A stretch of DNA of 64,000 nt from an uncultured Tenacibaculum sp. (GCF_947502995.1 NZ_CANNBW010000003.1:124001-188000); one strand, 5' to 3'. Counted from the stretch's first letter, positions 36,178 to 46,236 are shown. Notes: a model not told the origin generated them from the sequence alone. Translations and numbers: made by a program.

Positions 36178-38421
36178 TTAGTCTAATTTAAATCTGAATC
36201 CTGCATAAAAAGTGCTTCCAAATATTGGAGCATATACTATTGTACTATCAAAACTTGCTCCAAACGGATTCTCACTTCCTAAAATTGGATTTCCTTGTTG
36301 AACATTTGTTAAATTCTCTCCTCCTACATACACTTCAAACTTCTTAGAAAACACCTTTGTAATTTGTGAATTCAATAAATTGAAGCCATTTGCGTAATTA
36401 GGTAATTGATCTTGCACTGGATTGGAAATTGTATTTGGCAACCTTTGTTTACCTATAAAATTATACGTTACATCAAATTTCCATTGTGATTCATTAATTT
36501 TCTTTTTTGTATTATATGAAACATTAGTAAAGAATCTATTTCTAGGTTGTAAAGGCTTTGCTAAACTTCCTGAAACATAATCTGTAGAAACATCAAAAAA
36601 CTTATATGCTGTTCTTATATTCAATCTAGAAACTGGCTCGTAGTTTACTTCTACTTGAAAACTATTTGCAATACTTTCTCCTTCTAAATTATAAAACGAA
36701 ATAGCTCTTGGATCTTCCCAGTCTACTACTGCTTGACTTTCAAAATCGGTCATGTAATAATCGAAAGTGATATCTCCTTTTTTCCCAAATAGCTTAAAAC
36801 CTTGTAGAAAAGAAACTCCGTAATTCCATGCAATTTCAGGATTCAATCCATAAATATTTCCTTCTGTACTATTGATATTAATTTGACGTGAAGAAGCAAA
36901 CAACTGCTGGTTTTCAGCAAAAACATTTGGACTTCTCTTTCCTCTACCTACTGAAGCTCTTAAAACTCCTTTTCTCCAAGGAACGTAGCGTAAATGCAAA
37001 CGAGGCGTTAAAAACGTACCTAATAAATTATGAAAATCTACTCTTAAACCGGCAGTCAAACTAAAGTTTTCAGCATTATCATAAGCATATTCAAAAAAAA
37101 CACCAACAGAATTTTCATCTCTATTAAAGTTTGTAGCCTCTACCAATTCTTTATAATCATCATAAGTAAAGCTTAAACCTGTTTTAAACTTATTTCTTGT
37201 GTCTCCGATTATAGAATTAAATATAAAGTTTGAATACACGCTTTGGTGCTGAATATTATAATCTCTTAAACCGAAATACGATTCTTGATCGTGATTACTA
37301 TAGGCTAATTGTAATCCCATACTTTGAAATGGAAGTTCTGGAAAAACATAGCCTAATTTCCCCGAAAAATCGAAACGTGAGGTTTTAATCTCACTTCCCC
37401 ATGCATTCGTAGTTTTCTTATCTACATCAGGATCAAAATTTAACTCACCAGTTTGTTTTCTATCATTTAAATATCTAAAATTTAAAAAACTCACCCAGCC
37501 TGTTTCATTGTCGACATATTGCCAACGATTCATAACGTTAATTTGTTCAGCTAATGGCGCATCTAAAAAGTTATCATTATTGTTATCAAACTTTTCTCCT
37601 CTTAAATTACCGTGTAAATATAAACCTGTACTCCATTTCTTACTTATTTCTTTATTGAAATGTGTATTTAACTCTAATCGTCCGTTTCTGTTTCCATAAG
37701 CATTTACGAATATTTTCTTATCCGTTAACGGCTTCACTAATTCGGCATTAATTTGACCAGAAATACTTTCAAAACCATTAACTACACTCCCTGCTCCTTT
37801 GGTTATTTGAATGCTTTCTACCCAAGTTCCAGGTGTAAAAGTTAATCCATACACTTGAGAAGCTCCTCTTACCATAGGAATATTCTCTTGAGCAATTAGT
37901 AGATAAGGACTATTTAACCCTAACATTCTAATTTGTCGAGTTCCTGTTAATGCATCTGAAAAATTAACATCGACAGAAGGGTTTGTTTCAAAACTCTCTG
38001 CCAAGTTACAACAAGCAGCTTTTAACAATTCATCACTATTTACAGTGAAAATATTTTCTGTTTGCAAAAACGACTTTGAAGTTGCTTGCTTTTTTACAGA
38101 AACTGATACTTCATCTAAGATTGCTTGTTCTGTTAAAAAATGATGAACTGGTTTTAAACTATTGATTTCTATTGTATCTGTTTTATACCCTACAAAACTT
38201 ATAACTAATTTTTTATATTCTTTTTTATAAGGTATTTCGAACCAACCTTTTTCATTAGTGGTCGTTCCTACTTTTGTATTTAACCAATGTACATTGGCTC
38301 CAAACACTCCTAGGTTATCTTTTGGATTATTTTTATCCATGATCATACCTTTAAATGTTTGTTGTGAATAAGCTTGTGAACTTATTAGTATAAGCACACA
38401 AACCAACATTTTAAAATTCAT
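36178..38421 (-). CDS. TonB-dependent outer-membrane receptor
   Basis: A 747-residue receptor. Signal peptide 1-19, carboxypeptidase-regulatory-like domain about 22-105 (FGANVHWLNTKVGTTTNEKGWFEI), plug domain about 105-235 (MLGLNSPYLLIAQENIPM, QITKGAGSVVNGFESISGQINAEL with the usual G-S-x-x-x-G-x-x-x-x-x-G-x-I pattern), then a beta barrel to the last residue Asp (ending FYAGFRFKLD). A vicinal pair Cys137-Cys138 (LLKAACCNLAESFE) lies in the plug. It is flanked by an HYC_CC_PP protein upstream and an HMA protein downstream, a set suggestive of metal import, most simply copper; the substrate is inferred only from this context. Confidence 0.93.
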   Translation of the reverse strand: MNFKMLVCVLILISSQAYSQQTFKGMIMDKNNPKDNLGVFGANVHWLNTKVGTTTNEKGWFEIPYKKEYKKLVISFVGYKTDTIEINSLKPVHHFLTEQAILDEVSVSVKKQATSKSFLQTENIFTVNSDELLKAACCNLAESFETNPSVDVNFSDALTGTRQIRMLGLNSPYLLIAQENIPMVRGASQVYGLTFTPGTWVESIQITKGAGSVVNGFESISGQINAELVKPLTDKKIFVNAYGNRNGRLELNTHFNKEISKKWSTGLYLHGNLRGEKFDNNNDNFLDAPLAEQINVMNRWQYVDNETGWVSFLNFRYLNDRKQTGELNFDPDVDKKTTNAWGSEIKTSRFDFSGKLGYVFPELPFQSMGLQLAYSNHDQESYFGLRDYNIQHQSVYSNFIFNSIIGDTRNKFKTGLSFTYDDYKELVEATNFNRDENSVGVFFEYAYDNAENFSLTAGLRVDFHNLLGTFLTPRLHLRYVPWRKGVLRASVGRGKRSPNVFAENQQLFASSRQININSTEGNIYGLNPEIAWNYGVSFLQGFKLFGKKGDITFDYYMTDFESQAVVDWEDPRAISFYNLEGESIANSFQVEVNYEPVSRLNIRTAYKFFDVSTDYVSGSLAKPLQPRNRFFTNVSYNTKKKINESQWKFDVTYNFIGKQRLPNTISNPVQDQLPNYANGFNLLNSQITKVFSKKFEVYVGGENLTNVQQGNPILGSENPFGASFDSTIVYAPIFGSTFYAGFRFKLD

Positions 38422-38491
38422 GATTTGTTTATGATTTATATGTATAACTCTTTTTAATAATTGACATTACGTCACTAAAAAAGGATATAAA

Positions 38492-38908
38492 TCATATAAT
38501 GTAAACTTCGTGTAAAACCTGTAAATCTAGATCTAGATTTGGTGGTGAATAAAATTCATTAGTGTTTGTTTGTTCGTAATTCTCTACAAACAATTTATAA
38601 TAAGAAGAAAGAAATGCAACTACAAACTGTTGCTTTTGAATATCAAACTTCTCTGCAGTATTTTTAAGGTCTTCTTGACCCTGAACTTGTTCTACTTCGT
38701 CTTTACAACAATTCTTCTTTTTGATTACTTCAGGATCATCACAATCTTCTTCTCCCGTTTCACCTGAACAATCTTCTCCATTGCCAAAATAAGATACACT
38801 TACTAAAAAATCACCACAATAATGCTTTTCTACAGTAAATGAAAATGTAGAAAACAACACTAAAAGTGCCAATAAAATTGATGATATTTTAGAAAATAAA
38901 TTTCTCAT
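38492..38908 (-). CDS. HYC_CC_PP family protein
   Basis: A 138-residue protein with an N-terminal hydrophobic segment (about 7-25). The three family marks are present: HYC at 29-31, CC at 67-68 (KKNCCKDE) and PP at 122-123 (FYSPPNLD). Further cysteines sit at 47 and 56. The ATG at 38908 is preferred to an upstream TTG (38920), and a TAACTTTG box lies 33 bases upstream. It is the first gene of the operon with the TonB receptor (70-base gap) and HMA protein. Family function is unknown; the cysteines suggest metal handling. Confidence 0.9.
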   Translation of the reverse strand: MRNLFSKISSILLALLVLFSTFSFTVEKHYCGDFLVSVSYFGNGEDCSGETGEEDCDDPEVIKKKNCCKDEVEQVQGQEDLKNTAEKFDIQKQQFVVAFLSSYYKLFVENYEQTNTNEFYSPPNLDLDLQVLHEVYII

Positions 38909-38940
38909 TCTGTTATACAAAAATAAAAAACTTCTTCTTA

Positions 38941-38948
38941 CAAAGTTA
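38941..38948 (-). promoter_or_regulatory. Candidate -7 element of the HYC/TonB/HMA operon
   Basis: Minus-strand TAACTTTG fits TAnnTTTG, with TTTA about 21 bases upstream as a possible -33 box. Confidence 0.6.
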
Positions 38949-39028
38949 GAACATTAACATTTTGGTAACTAAATTAAGTTGAGCAGTTCTTTTTAATCGA
39001 CGAATGGTTTAACTGGATAGTTGAAAAA

Positions 39029-40006
39029 TTAAATTTTTCTTTCAACAACATAATCTATCATCGCTAATAAAGACTGTTTGTATTCTGAATCTGGGTAATT
39101 TTCTAAAATCTTTAATGCTCTATTTTTATAATTATGCATTTTATTAATTGTATAATCTATACCTCCATTCTCTTTTACAAAAGCGATTACCTCTTTAACT
39201 CTTTTTTTATTTTTATTATGGTTTTTTACTGAGTTAATTAACCATTTCCTATCTTTTTCACTACAATTGTTTAAGGTATAAATTAAAGGCAAAGTCATTT
39301 TTTGCTCTTTTATATCGATTCCTGTAGGTTTACCTATCTTTTCTTCTGTATAATCAAATAAATCATCTTTAATTTGAAAAGCAATACCAATATATTCACC
39401 AAATTTTCGCATTTGCTGAACAACTTCATTACTACAACCTACAGATGCTGCTCCAATACCGCAACACGCAGCAATAAGAGTTGCTGTTTTTTGACGAATA
39501 ATTTCAAAATAAATATCTTCTGTTATATCTAGCTTTCTAGCTTTTTCTATCTGTAGTAATTCACCTTCACTCATTTCTCTTACTGCTATAGAAATAAGCT
39601 TTAATAAATCGAAATCTTCATTATCTATAGAAAGTAGTAATCCTTTTGATAATAAAAAATCTCCAACAAGTACAGCTATTTTGTTTTTCCAAAGAGCATT
39701 TATTGAGAAGAAACCTCTTCTCATATTACTATCATCTACAACATCATCGTGTACAAGTGTAGCCGTATGAATTAACTCTACAATAGAAGCACCTCTGTAT
39801 GTTCTTTCATCAAAACCACCATTAGAGACCATTTTTGCTACTAAGAAAACAAACATAGGACGCATTTGTTTTCCTTTTCTTCTTACTATGTAATATGTGA
39901 TTCTATTTAATAACGGAACTTTAGAAAGCATTGAATCTTTAAACTTAGATTCAAACAGTTCCATTTCTTTTGCAATCGGAATTTTGATTTGTTCAACAGG
40001 TTTCAT
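39029..40006 (-). CDS. Polyprenyl synthetase (trans-isoprenyl diphosphate synthase)
   Basis: A 325-residue all-helical prenyltransferase that extends allylic diphosphates with isopentenyl diphosphate, probably making the quinone side chain. First Asp-rich motif LVHDDVVDDSNMRRG (about 87-101) and second QIKDDLFDYT (about 208-217), with G-K-Q-M-R-P near 45-51 for substrate binding. The short spacing in DDVVDD is the long-chain type, such as octaprenyl/solanesyl synthases. Chain length cannot be read directly. Divergent from the secreted protein gene at 40080. Confidence 0.95.
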   Translation of the reverse strand: MKPVEQIKIPIAKEMELFESKFKDSMLSKVPLLNRITYYIVRRKGKQMRPMFVFLVAKMVSNGGFDERTYRGASIVELIHTATLVHDDVVDDSNMRRGFFSINALWKNKIAVLVGDFLLSKGLLLSIDNEDFDLLKLISIAVREMSEGELLQIEKARKLDITEDIYFEIIRQKTATLIAACCGIGAASVGCSNEVVQQMRKFGEYIGIAFQIKDDLFDYTEEKIGKPTGIDIKEQKMTLPLIYTLNNCSEKDRKWLINSVKNHNKNKKRVKEVIAFVKENGGIDYTINKMHNYKNRALKILENYPDSEYKQSLLAMIDYVVERKI

Positions 40007-40054
40007 TAAGCCTTCCTTATACTCGTCAAAAATAAAGAAATAAATTAAGATGCT

Positions 40055-40062
40055 TATCTTTG
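40055..40062 (+). promoter_or_regulatory. Candidate -7 element for the 171-residue secreted protein gene
   Basis: TATCTTTG fits TAnnTTTG, 18 bases before the ATG at 40080. No clear -33 box is visible. Confidence 0.5.
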
Positions 40063-40079
40063 ATTGTAAAGTTTAACTG

Positions 40080-40595
40080 ATGAAAAAAATTACTTGTTTT
40101 TTAATACTTCTATCTAGTTTTTTAGTTTTCTCTCAAAAAAAAGGTAAAACATTCCCTAATTCTTTTCTAGGAAAATATAAAGGAAACCTTGAGATCACTT
40201 CTAAAAGAGGAACGCAAAAAATCCCTATGGAATTTCATCTTACCAAAACGGAAAAGGATTCTGTTTTTAATTACGTAATTGTTTACGATAAATCTCCTAG
40301 AAACTACTCTTTAAAAATCGTTGATCAAGAAAAAGGAATTTATAATATTGATGAAAATAATGGTATTATTCTTCCTGCTTCGTTTTATAAGGATGTTCTT
40401 TATAGTTTTTTTGAAGTTCAAGGTAATTTTTTGAGTACTCGATTGGCTTTTGATTCCAATAAAATGGAGTTCGAAATTTTATTTACTCGTCTTGAAAACA
40501 AAACAACTACTGGAGGAATATCTAAAGAAATACCCGAAGTTTTTGGATATCCTATTAGTGTATTTCAAAAAGCTATTTTAGTAAAAACTGACTAA
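40080..40595 (+). CDS. Secreted protein of unknown function (171 residues)
   Basis: A signal peptide (MKKITCFLILLSSFLVFSQ) precedes a mature part with many alternating beta-strand-like segments (GKYKGNLEITS, FNYVIVYDKS, YSFFEVQGNFLSTRLAF, FEILFTRLE), as in lipocalin- or calycin-like barrels, but no family is recognised. It overlaps the stop of the convergent MG2 paralogue by 4 bases. Confidence 0.82.
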   Translation: MKKITCFLILLSSFLVFSQKKGKTFPNSFLGKYKGNLEITSKRGTQKIPMEFHLTKTEKDSVFNYVIVYDKSPRNYSLKIVDQEKGIYNIDENNGIILPASFYKDVLYSFFEVQGNFLSTRLAFDSNKMEFEILFTRLENKTTTGGISKEIPEVFGYPISVFQKAILVKTD

Positions 40596-43036
40596 TTATT
40601 TTTACGGTCGATTTTAAATACTTTTTCTAACGAAATCAGTTTTCCTTCTTTTGAAATTCCTTCAATAAACACTCGAACAGATTCTTGTTTTAGCTTAGGA
40701 AAAGTAATTGAATGTTCTTTGTTATTTTCATCTAAATAAATATTAGGCTCCCAATGTACTGCACCAAATCTCTTAAAACTCTCACTATTTGTATTTAAAT
40801 ATTTTGGCTGATAATATTCTTTTTGAACATGAAAACCTATTGGAACTTTGTATTCATAGAAAGCATTAACATAGTTTTCTGTTTGAACTCTATCTTTAGT
40901 GTATAAGTATATGCGTAAATCAAAAACGTCTGTTATAAAGATTTCATCATACTCACCTAACTTTGTATGCCTAAGATTTAAAAGTCTTGTAGGATCTAAA
41001 GTTATATCTTGATTATCTAAAAACACTCTAGTTTTAGATTCTAAAATCTCTCTTTGATCTGCAGTTGCATCAAAAGCTCTTGCTTTAGTCATGTTCACTC
41101 CGAAATCACCTGGACCGGATCTTGCAGCAACACCTTCATCAGCAGGATTATTTCTTAAGCTAAATGCTCTTTGTCTAGACCTCCTTATTCGAACTGTTTC
41201 TGGATTCGTTAAAATATCAAGTCCAATAGATCTTAAAAAACTAAACAAAGCTTGATGTTCAGAATAATCTTCACTTACTTTATAACCTCTGGCTCTATCA
41301 CCTATTAATGGAGTATGATTAAATTTTAATTTACCCTTAACTTCAATTTCATTCAATACTTCTTCGGTTTCAGTTAAAAGAGCTGCTAAATCTTGGCCTT
41401 CATCTCGTGTTTCTATTTCATCTCTTTGTTCTGGAATTTTAATTCCTCCTTTATTAATTATTTGAGACGGCTGAACGTATAAATTCGGATACTTAAACTT
41501 CCCTTTTTCATTTGAATAAGATATATATACTTTAGAGTTTTCTTTAATAAATAAATTATCAAACTCAAATTTATTGTCTTTCAATTTTCTACTCGTAAAC
41601 AATTTATTTTGTCCACTTCTAATAAATACATCTACATCATTCCCTAAGCCAGTCATATTAAAAGTACCTTTTACTTTAATTCCTCTTTCAAAATCAAACC
41701 TTTCTACAGGCGGATTATTAAAAATATTATACCAACTGTATTTAGACCATCCTTGAGTTAGAAGCAACAAGTCTAATTCCCATAATTTTTTTCTATTTAT
41801 ATCAGTAAAGAAATAATCTCCTTTTTTAATGCTCCCCTTGATATAAGGTGCTAAAAGAAATTTAGAATAAATATTTTGATAAGGTTTGTACGCCTTAGTA
41901 TCATATGGTAAAACAGATGCGCTTAATTTATATTCTCCTAAATTATTTAAACTCTTAACGTTTAATGACACACTATCTTTTCCCTCATTAAGGTTAATTG
42001 CCACATTATCAAATAATGATTTTTGATAATTAAAAAATACACGTTCTGCAATAGGTTGATCATCATCTGTAAATAAAGTAACAATGTTTGTTCCTGGCTT
42101 GAAAAGTTTTTTACTTATAAATAACGAATAGGTTAATAAATTCTCTTTAAATTCTATATCTCTTCTTAAAAATGAATTCGTGTTATGAATTAAAACATAA
42201 TACTTTCTATCTACTAATTCATCTATTGTTTCTTTATTTGTTGAAACAATTACTTTGGTCATATTACTACTAATATTCTCAAAAGCTAAAGAAACTCCTC
42301 TATTGTTTTTTATTGGAAATTTAGCTGTAATTTTCTCTCCGTTTCTAAGTTTTATTTCAGCTTTATAATCTTCCTCTAAATTGATATAAACAGGAACTTT
42401 AACCATTCCAAATCGATTTAAAGTAAATTCTTTAATTACTTCATTTTTACTATCTACAATTTGTCCTTTTTCAATTTCTGGAGTATTACCATTATTATCT
42501 TTAAGAATGATACCAACACTATTTCTAGAATTCGCTAATAAATGCCCTCCTTCAGGTAAAACTTGCAAATCATACTTTGTTTGATTACTAGTATTAGATT
42601 CTTTAGTTAGATTATCATTAATAATTTTTATTTTCTGAATAAAAGACTGATTCTCCTCAAAATTCTGCATGTAATTTGTTGAAGCTTTTATGTAAAAGTT
42701 GTTCCCTGCGAAAGTTGAATCTACTTTAAAGCTACCATTTCCTACACCATCATTTAAATAAATGAGTTTTGTTTTCTTAAATGCTCCTTTATCGTCATAT
42801 ATAGAGCAATATAAATTAGATGTCGCTTTATGGAGTTTTTGTGTATTTGTATTTAAAACATAGGCTTTAAACCATATTTCTTCACCTTTAACAAAAGAGG
42901 TTTTATTTAAGTGTAAATATGGCACTTCTCTTTCGTAGCCAAAATATTTAGTATAAGCACTATCAAGAACCTTATCCTGAGCTAACAATGTATAAACAGA
43001 GCTAATAAATAGCAGCAACAATTTTTTAGTTTTCAT
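40592..43036 (-). CDS. Large secreted MG2-like protein, paralogue 2
   Basis: An 814-residue exported protein (signal peptide about 1-19). The N-terminal part (about 35-145) resembles the macroglobulin MG2 domain: VPYLHLNKTSFVKGEEIWFKAYVL and SFKVDSTFAGNNFYIKA. Beta-rich repeats follow; residues about 590-730 contain a plug-like segment (VFLDNQDI, EYDEIFITDVFDLRIYLY). It lacks a T9SS tail. It is highly similar throughout to the adjacent 782-residue protein but has an extra stretch of about 28 residues near 670 (between AFSL and REIL). Similar Bacteroidota proteins occur near TonB systems; the role is unknown, perhaps envelope protein handling. Confidence 0.85.
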   Translation of the reverse strand: MKTKKLLLLFISSVYTLLAQDKVLDSAYTKYFGYEREVPYLHLNKTSFVKGEEIWFKAYVLNTNTQKLHKATSNLYCSIYDDKGAFKKTKLIYLNDGVGNGSFKVDSTFAGNNFYIKASTNYMQNFEENQSFIQKIKIINDNLTKESNTSNQTKYDLQVLPEGGHLLANSRNSVGIILKDNNGNTPEIEKGQIVDSKNEVIKEFTLNRFGMVKVPVYINLEEDYKAEIKLRNGEKITAKFPIKNNRGVSLAFENISSNMTKVIVSTNKETIDELVDRKYYVLIHNTNSFLRRDIEFKENLLTYSLFISKKLFKPGTNIVTLFTDDDQPIAERVFFNYQKSLFDNVAINLNEGKDSVSLNVKSLNNLGEYKLSASVLPYDTKAYKPYQNIYSKFLLAPYIKGSIKKGDYFFTDINRKKLWELDLLLLTQGWSKYSWYNIFNNPPVERFDFERGIKVKGTFNMTGLGNDVDVFIRSGQNKLFTSRKLKDNKFEFDNLFIKENSKVYISYSNEKGKFKYPNLYVQPSQIINKGGIKIPEQRDEIETRDEGQDLAALLTETEEVLNEIEVKGKLKFNHTPLIGDRARGYKVSEDYSEHQALFSFLRSIGLDILTNPETVRIRRSRQRAFSLRNNPADEGVAARSGPGDFGVNMTKARAFDATADQREILESKTRVFLDNQDITLDPTRLLNLRHTKLGEYDEIFITDVFDLRIYLYTKDRVQTENYVNAFYEYKVPIGFHVQKEYYQPKYLNTNSESFKRFGAVHWEPNIYLDENNKEHSITFPKLKQESVRVFIEGISKEGKLISLEKVFKIDRKNN

Positions 43037-43105
43037 ATTAGAATTTTTGGTCTACCTAAAGATACAAAAAAATAAACTAACACATTGATTACTAAATTAA
43101 AACAA

Positions 43106-45454
43106 CTATTCTTCTAATGATTTTGAATTTTTATAAACTTTTTCTACCGCTATAAGTTTTCCGTCTTTAGAAACACCTTCAATAATAATTCGGATTTCTT
43201 CTTGATTTAATCTTGAAAATTTAAAAGTTTGTGTTTTATTGTTTTGATCTAAATTAATATTAGGTTCCCAATATATTGCTCCATACTTTTTAAAAGTATC
43301 AGTTGTTGTTGATGAATATTTAGGCTGATAATATGCTTTTGAAACATGAAAACCTAAAGGTATTTTATATTCATAAAAGGCGTTTGAATTATCAATAAAT
43401 TCAGCTTTATCTTTACTATATAAGTAAATTTGAAGATCGAAAACTTCAGTGATAAATATTTCTTCATAATCTCCTAATTTGGTGAATCTCAAATTCAATA
43501 ATCGATTATTATCTCTTGTAATATCTTGATTATCTAAAAACACTCTTGTTCTAGACACCAGTATTTCTCTTTGATTTTCTTGAAAACTAAATGCACTCTG
43601 TCTAATTCTTCTAATCTCTAAAGTTTGTAATGTAGAACGTACTTCTAAACCTTGATTTCTAAGAAAGCTTATTAAATTCTGATGAACAGAATAATTTTCA
43701 CTGACTTTATAACCTCGAGCCCTGTCTCCAATTAAAGGAGTGTTATTAAATTTTATTTTCCCTTTTACTTCTACTTCTTCCAAAACCTCTTCTGCTTCAG
43801 TTAAAAACACTTTCTGCTCTTCATTAATTTCCTTTAATTTCTGCTGATCTTCAATTGGTAATTTGATATTAGATTTATCAATATTTGGATACGATCTTAC
43901 ATACAGATTCGGCGATACAAATTCACCTTTTTTATTGGTATATGAAATAAAAACCGATGATTCGTCTTTTAGGATTAAGTTTTTAAATTCAAATTTATTA
44001 TTGATTGCTTTTTCGTTGACAAACAACTTATTTTTATCACTTCTTATAAAAACATCTGCAGATTTACCTATTCCAGCAACATTTAAAGTTCCTTTCACTT
44101 TTATACCAGCTTCAAAAGGAAATCGTTCTATTGGAGGATTATTAAACACATTATACCAATTGTATTTAGACCATCCTTGAGTTAATAATAATAAATCTAG
44201 CTCCCATAATTTTTTCCTTGTTATATCTTTAAAAAAATAGCTTCCATCTTTTATTTTTCCTTTGACATAAGGTTGAATTAGGAAATTAGAATAAATATTT
44301 TGAGAAGGATTGTAAGCTTTTGTCTCTGCTGGTAAAATAGAGGCACTTAAACGATATTCGTTTGATAATTCTTCTTTTCCTACAGTTAAAAAAATACTAT
44401 CATTATCCTGTTTCATATCTAACGCTACAGTATCAAATAATGATTTTTGATAATTAAAAAAAACGCGTTCTCCAATAGGTTTATCAGTATCAGTAAATAA
44501 TGTTACAATGTTAGTTCCAGGCTTAAATAATTTCTTACTTAAAAATAAAGAATAAGTTAATAATTCTGGTTTAAATTTTATTTCTCTTTTTAAGAAAGCA
44601 TTCGTATTATGAACTAAAATATAATACTGCTTTCCTTGTATTTTTTTTATTGTTTCTGGATTAGTTTTAACAATTACCTTAACCATGTTACTACTAATAT
44701 TTTCAAAAGCTAACGCAACTCCTTGTAGCTCTTTTGGAGGTAGAAAAGTCTCTAAATTTTCTTCATCGTTCTTAATTCTAACTTTAAACTCATCTTTTGA
44801 AGAAACAAAAACAGCAACTTTAGCCATACCAAATCGATTTAAAGAAAATTCTTTAACTACTTCTCCTGATTTATTTATAATCTGTCCTTTTTTAAAACCT
44901 ATCGGATTTCCTGTAGCATCTTTTAAAATAATTCCTAAAGAGTTTGTCGTATTTGCTAGTAAATGTCCTCCTTCAGGTAAAACTTGTAAATCATACTCTT
45001 TTTTGTTTACTGGTTTTAACGTTTTCTCTTTACCATCTAGAATAGTTATTTTTTGAAGAAAAGTTTGATTTTCCTCAAAGTTCTTCATGTAGTTTGTAGC
45101 AGCTTTTATATAATAATTTTTACCTGAAAATGTTGAATCTATTTTAAAACTTCCATTTCCTACACCATCTTTTATATGAACTAGTTTTGTTTTTTTAAAA
45201 ACTCCTTGATCATCATAAATTGAACAATGTAAATTGGTAGTATAGGAATGTAGTTTTTGTGAATTCGTATTTAGCACATATGCTTTAAACCAAATTTCTT
45301 CTCCTTTAGCAAAACTAGTTTTATTTAAATGTAAGTAGGGAATTTCTCTTTCATATTGAAAGTATTTTACATAAGCACTATCAATATTTTTAGTTTGTGC
45401 ACTCAAACTAATTACAATAAACAACAACACAAATAATATGCTTTTACTTTTCAT
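43106..45454 (-). CDS. Large secreted MG2-like protein, paralogue 1
   Basis: A 782-residue exported protein with signal peptide (about 1-20, ending SLSAQ) and the same architecture as its downstream neighbour: MG2-like domain (about 38-145; IPYLHLNKTSFAKGEEIWFKAYVL), beta-domain repeats, and a C-terminal segment including VFLDNQDI and EEIFITEVFDLQIYLY near 650-690. The two genes are 69 bases apart in the same orientation and clearly arose by tandem duplication. This copy lacks the insertion found near residue 670 of the other. Function unknown. Confidence 0.85.
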   Translation of the reverse strand: MKSKSILFVLLFIVISLSAQTKNIDSAYVKYFQYEREIPYLHLNKTSFAKGEEIWFKAYVLNTNSQKLHSYTTNLHCSIYDDQGVFKKTKLVHIKDGVGNGSFKIDSTFSGKNYYIKAATNYMKNFEENQTFLQKITILDGKEKTLKPVNKKEYDLQVLPEGGHLLANTTNSLGIILKDATGNPIGFKKGQIINKSGEVVKEFSLNRFGMAKVAVFVSSKDEFKVRIKNDEENLETFLPPKELQGVALAFENISSNMVKVIVKTNPETIKKIQGKQYYILVHNTNAFLKREIKFKPELLTYSLFLSKKLFKPGTNIVTLFTDTDKPIGERVFFNYQKSLFDTVALDMKQDNDSIFLTVGKEELSNEYRLSASILPAETKAYNPSQNIYSNFLIQPYVKGKIKDGSYFFKDITRKKLWELDLLLLTQGWSKYNWYNVFNNPPIERFPFEAGIKVKGTLNVAGIGKSADVFIRSDKNKLFVNEKAINNKFEFKNLILKDESSVFISYTNKKGEFVSPNLYVRSYPNIDKSNIKLPIEDQQKLKEINEEQKVFLTEAEEVLEEVEVKGKIKFNNTPLIGDRARGYKVSENYSVHQNLISFLRNQGLEVRSTLQTLEIRRIRQSAFSFQENQREILVSRTRVFLDNQDITRDNNRLLNLRFTKLGDYEEIFITEVFDLQIYLYSKDKAEFIDNSNAFYEYKIPLGFHVSKAYYQPKYSSTTTDTFKKYGAIYWEPNINLDQNNKTQTFKFSRLNQEEIRIIIEGVSKDGKLIAVEKVYKNSKSLEE

Positions 45455-45489
45455 AATAGATTTTTTAAATCTATTAAAAGTACAAATAT

Positions 45490-46236
45490 TTATTTTGTTA
45501 AACTTCGGATAGCTTTGAATCTACTCCAAACTTGTTTGTTTTTTCTTTTGTATATTGAAAGTGTTCCTCGATCTAAACCATAATAAAAAAAACAAATTCC
45601 TGAAGGAGGATTTGCACTTGGTAAAAACTCAAATTTCCCATATGCAATACTTGGCCAAACCCAGCAATCTAAAGATGTTCCTACGATTTCAACTACTGCC
45701 ACAATGAAGTACATACTTAGATAGAACAAACGTTCTTTTGGGTATTTACGTAAAGAATAGAAAACTAAAATTGTAAGTATAAATCCAAAAATATCTTTCC
45801 TGAAAACTAGAAATAACACAGCATAAATCACAATACAAATTGAGATAAATATCTCTATTTGTTTTCTGTATGATTTTACTTTCTGTTTTCTGGAGAAAAA
45901 ATAAATCCCTAAAAAGATTACAGCATGACCAAAAGGCACATAATGAGGAATATTATGTAATCGGTAAGCATACATTCCTAAAACTAAAGAAAAAAGATAT
46001 TCTCCAATTATTCCTATTATTAGCGCATATATTAATTGTTCTCTAACTCTTGATGTTCCTTTAACAAAAAAATAAATATAGACGAAAATGACTAATATAT
46101 TATTCAACCATTGTCCGTGTTCAAAATAGTTTTCAGCAAAAAACTTACTATCTAAAAATAATCCTAGAAAAATGATGAAAATTAGCCAACCAATAGATTG
46201 AACAGTTTGCCCGAATAACGTTTTAGAAAGATTCAT
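45490..46236 (-). CDS. Multi-pass membrane protein of unknown function
   Basis: A 248-residue protein with about seven hydrophobic segments (for example 13-28, 45-60, 70-90, 101-118, 128-147, 152-165, 173-190). Near the C terminus is the motif DCWVWP...NPPSGICFFYYG, which may form a functional loop; the last 25 residues are basic. I do not recognise a family. Its start codon overlaps the rlmN stop by one base (TAATG on the minus strand), so translation is coupled. Confidence 0.83.
   Translation of the reverse strand: MNLSKTLFGQTVQSIGWLIFIIFLGLFLDSKFFAENYFEHGQWLNNILVIFVYIYFFVKGTSRVREQLIYALIIGIIGEYLFSLVLGMYAYRLHNIPHYVPFGHAVIFLGIYFFSRKQKVKSYRKQIEIFISICIVIYAVLFLVFRKDIFGFILTILVFYSLRKYPKERLFYLSMYFIVAVVEIVGTSLDCWVWPSIAYGKFEFLPSANPPSGICFFYYGLDRGTLSIYKRKNKQVWSRFKAIRSLTK

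Noticed and set aside
38992..39060. Terminator after the polyprenyl synthetase gene (GAAAAATT-type stem)
   Set aside because: The stem is all A-T and overlaps the end of the gene; too weak to call.
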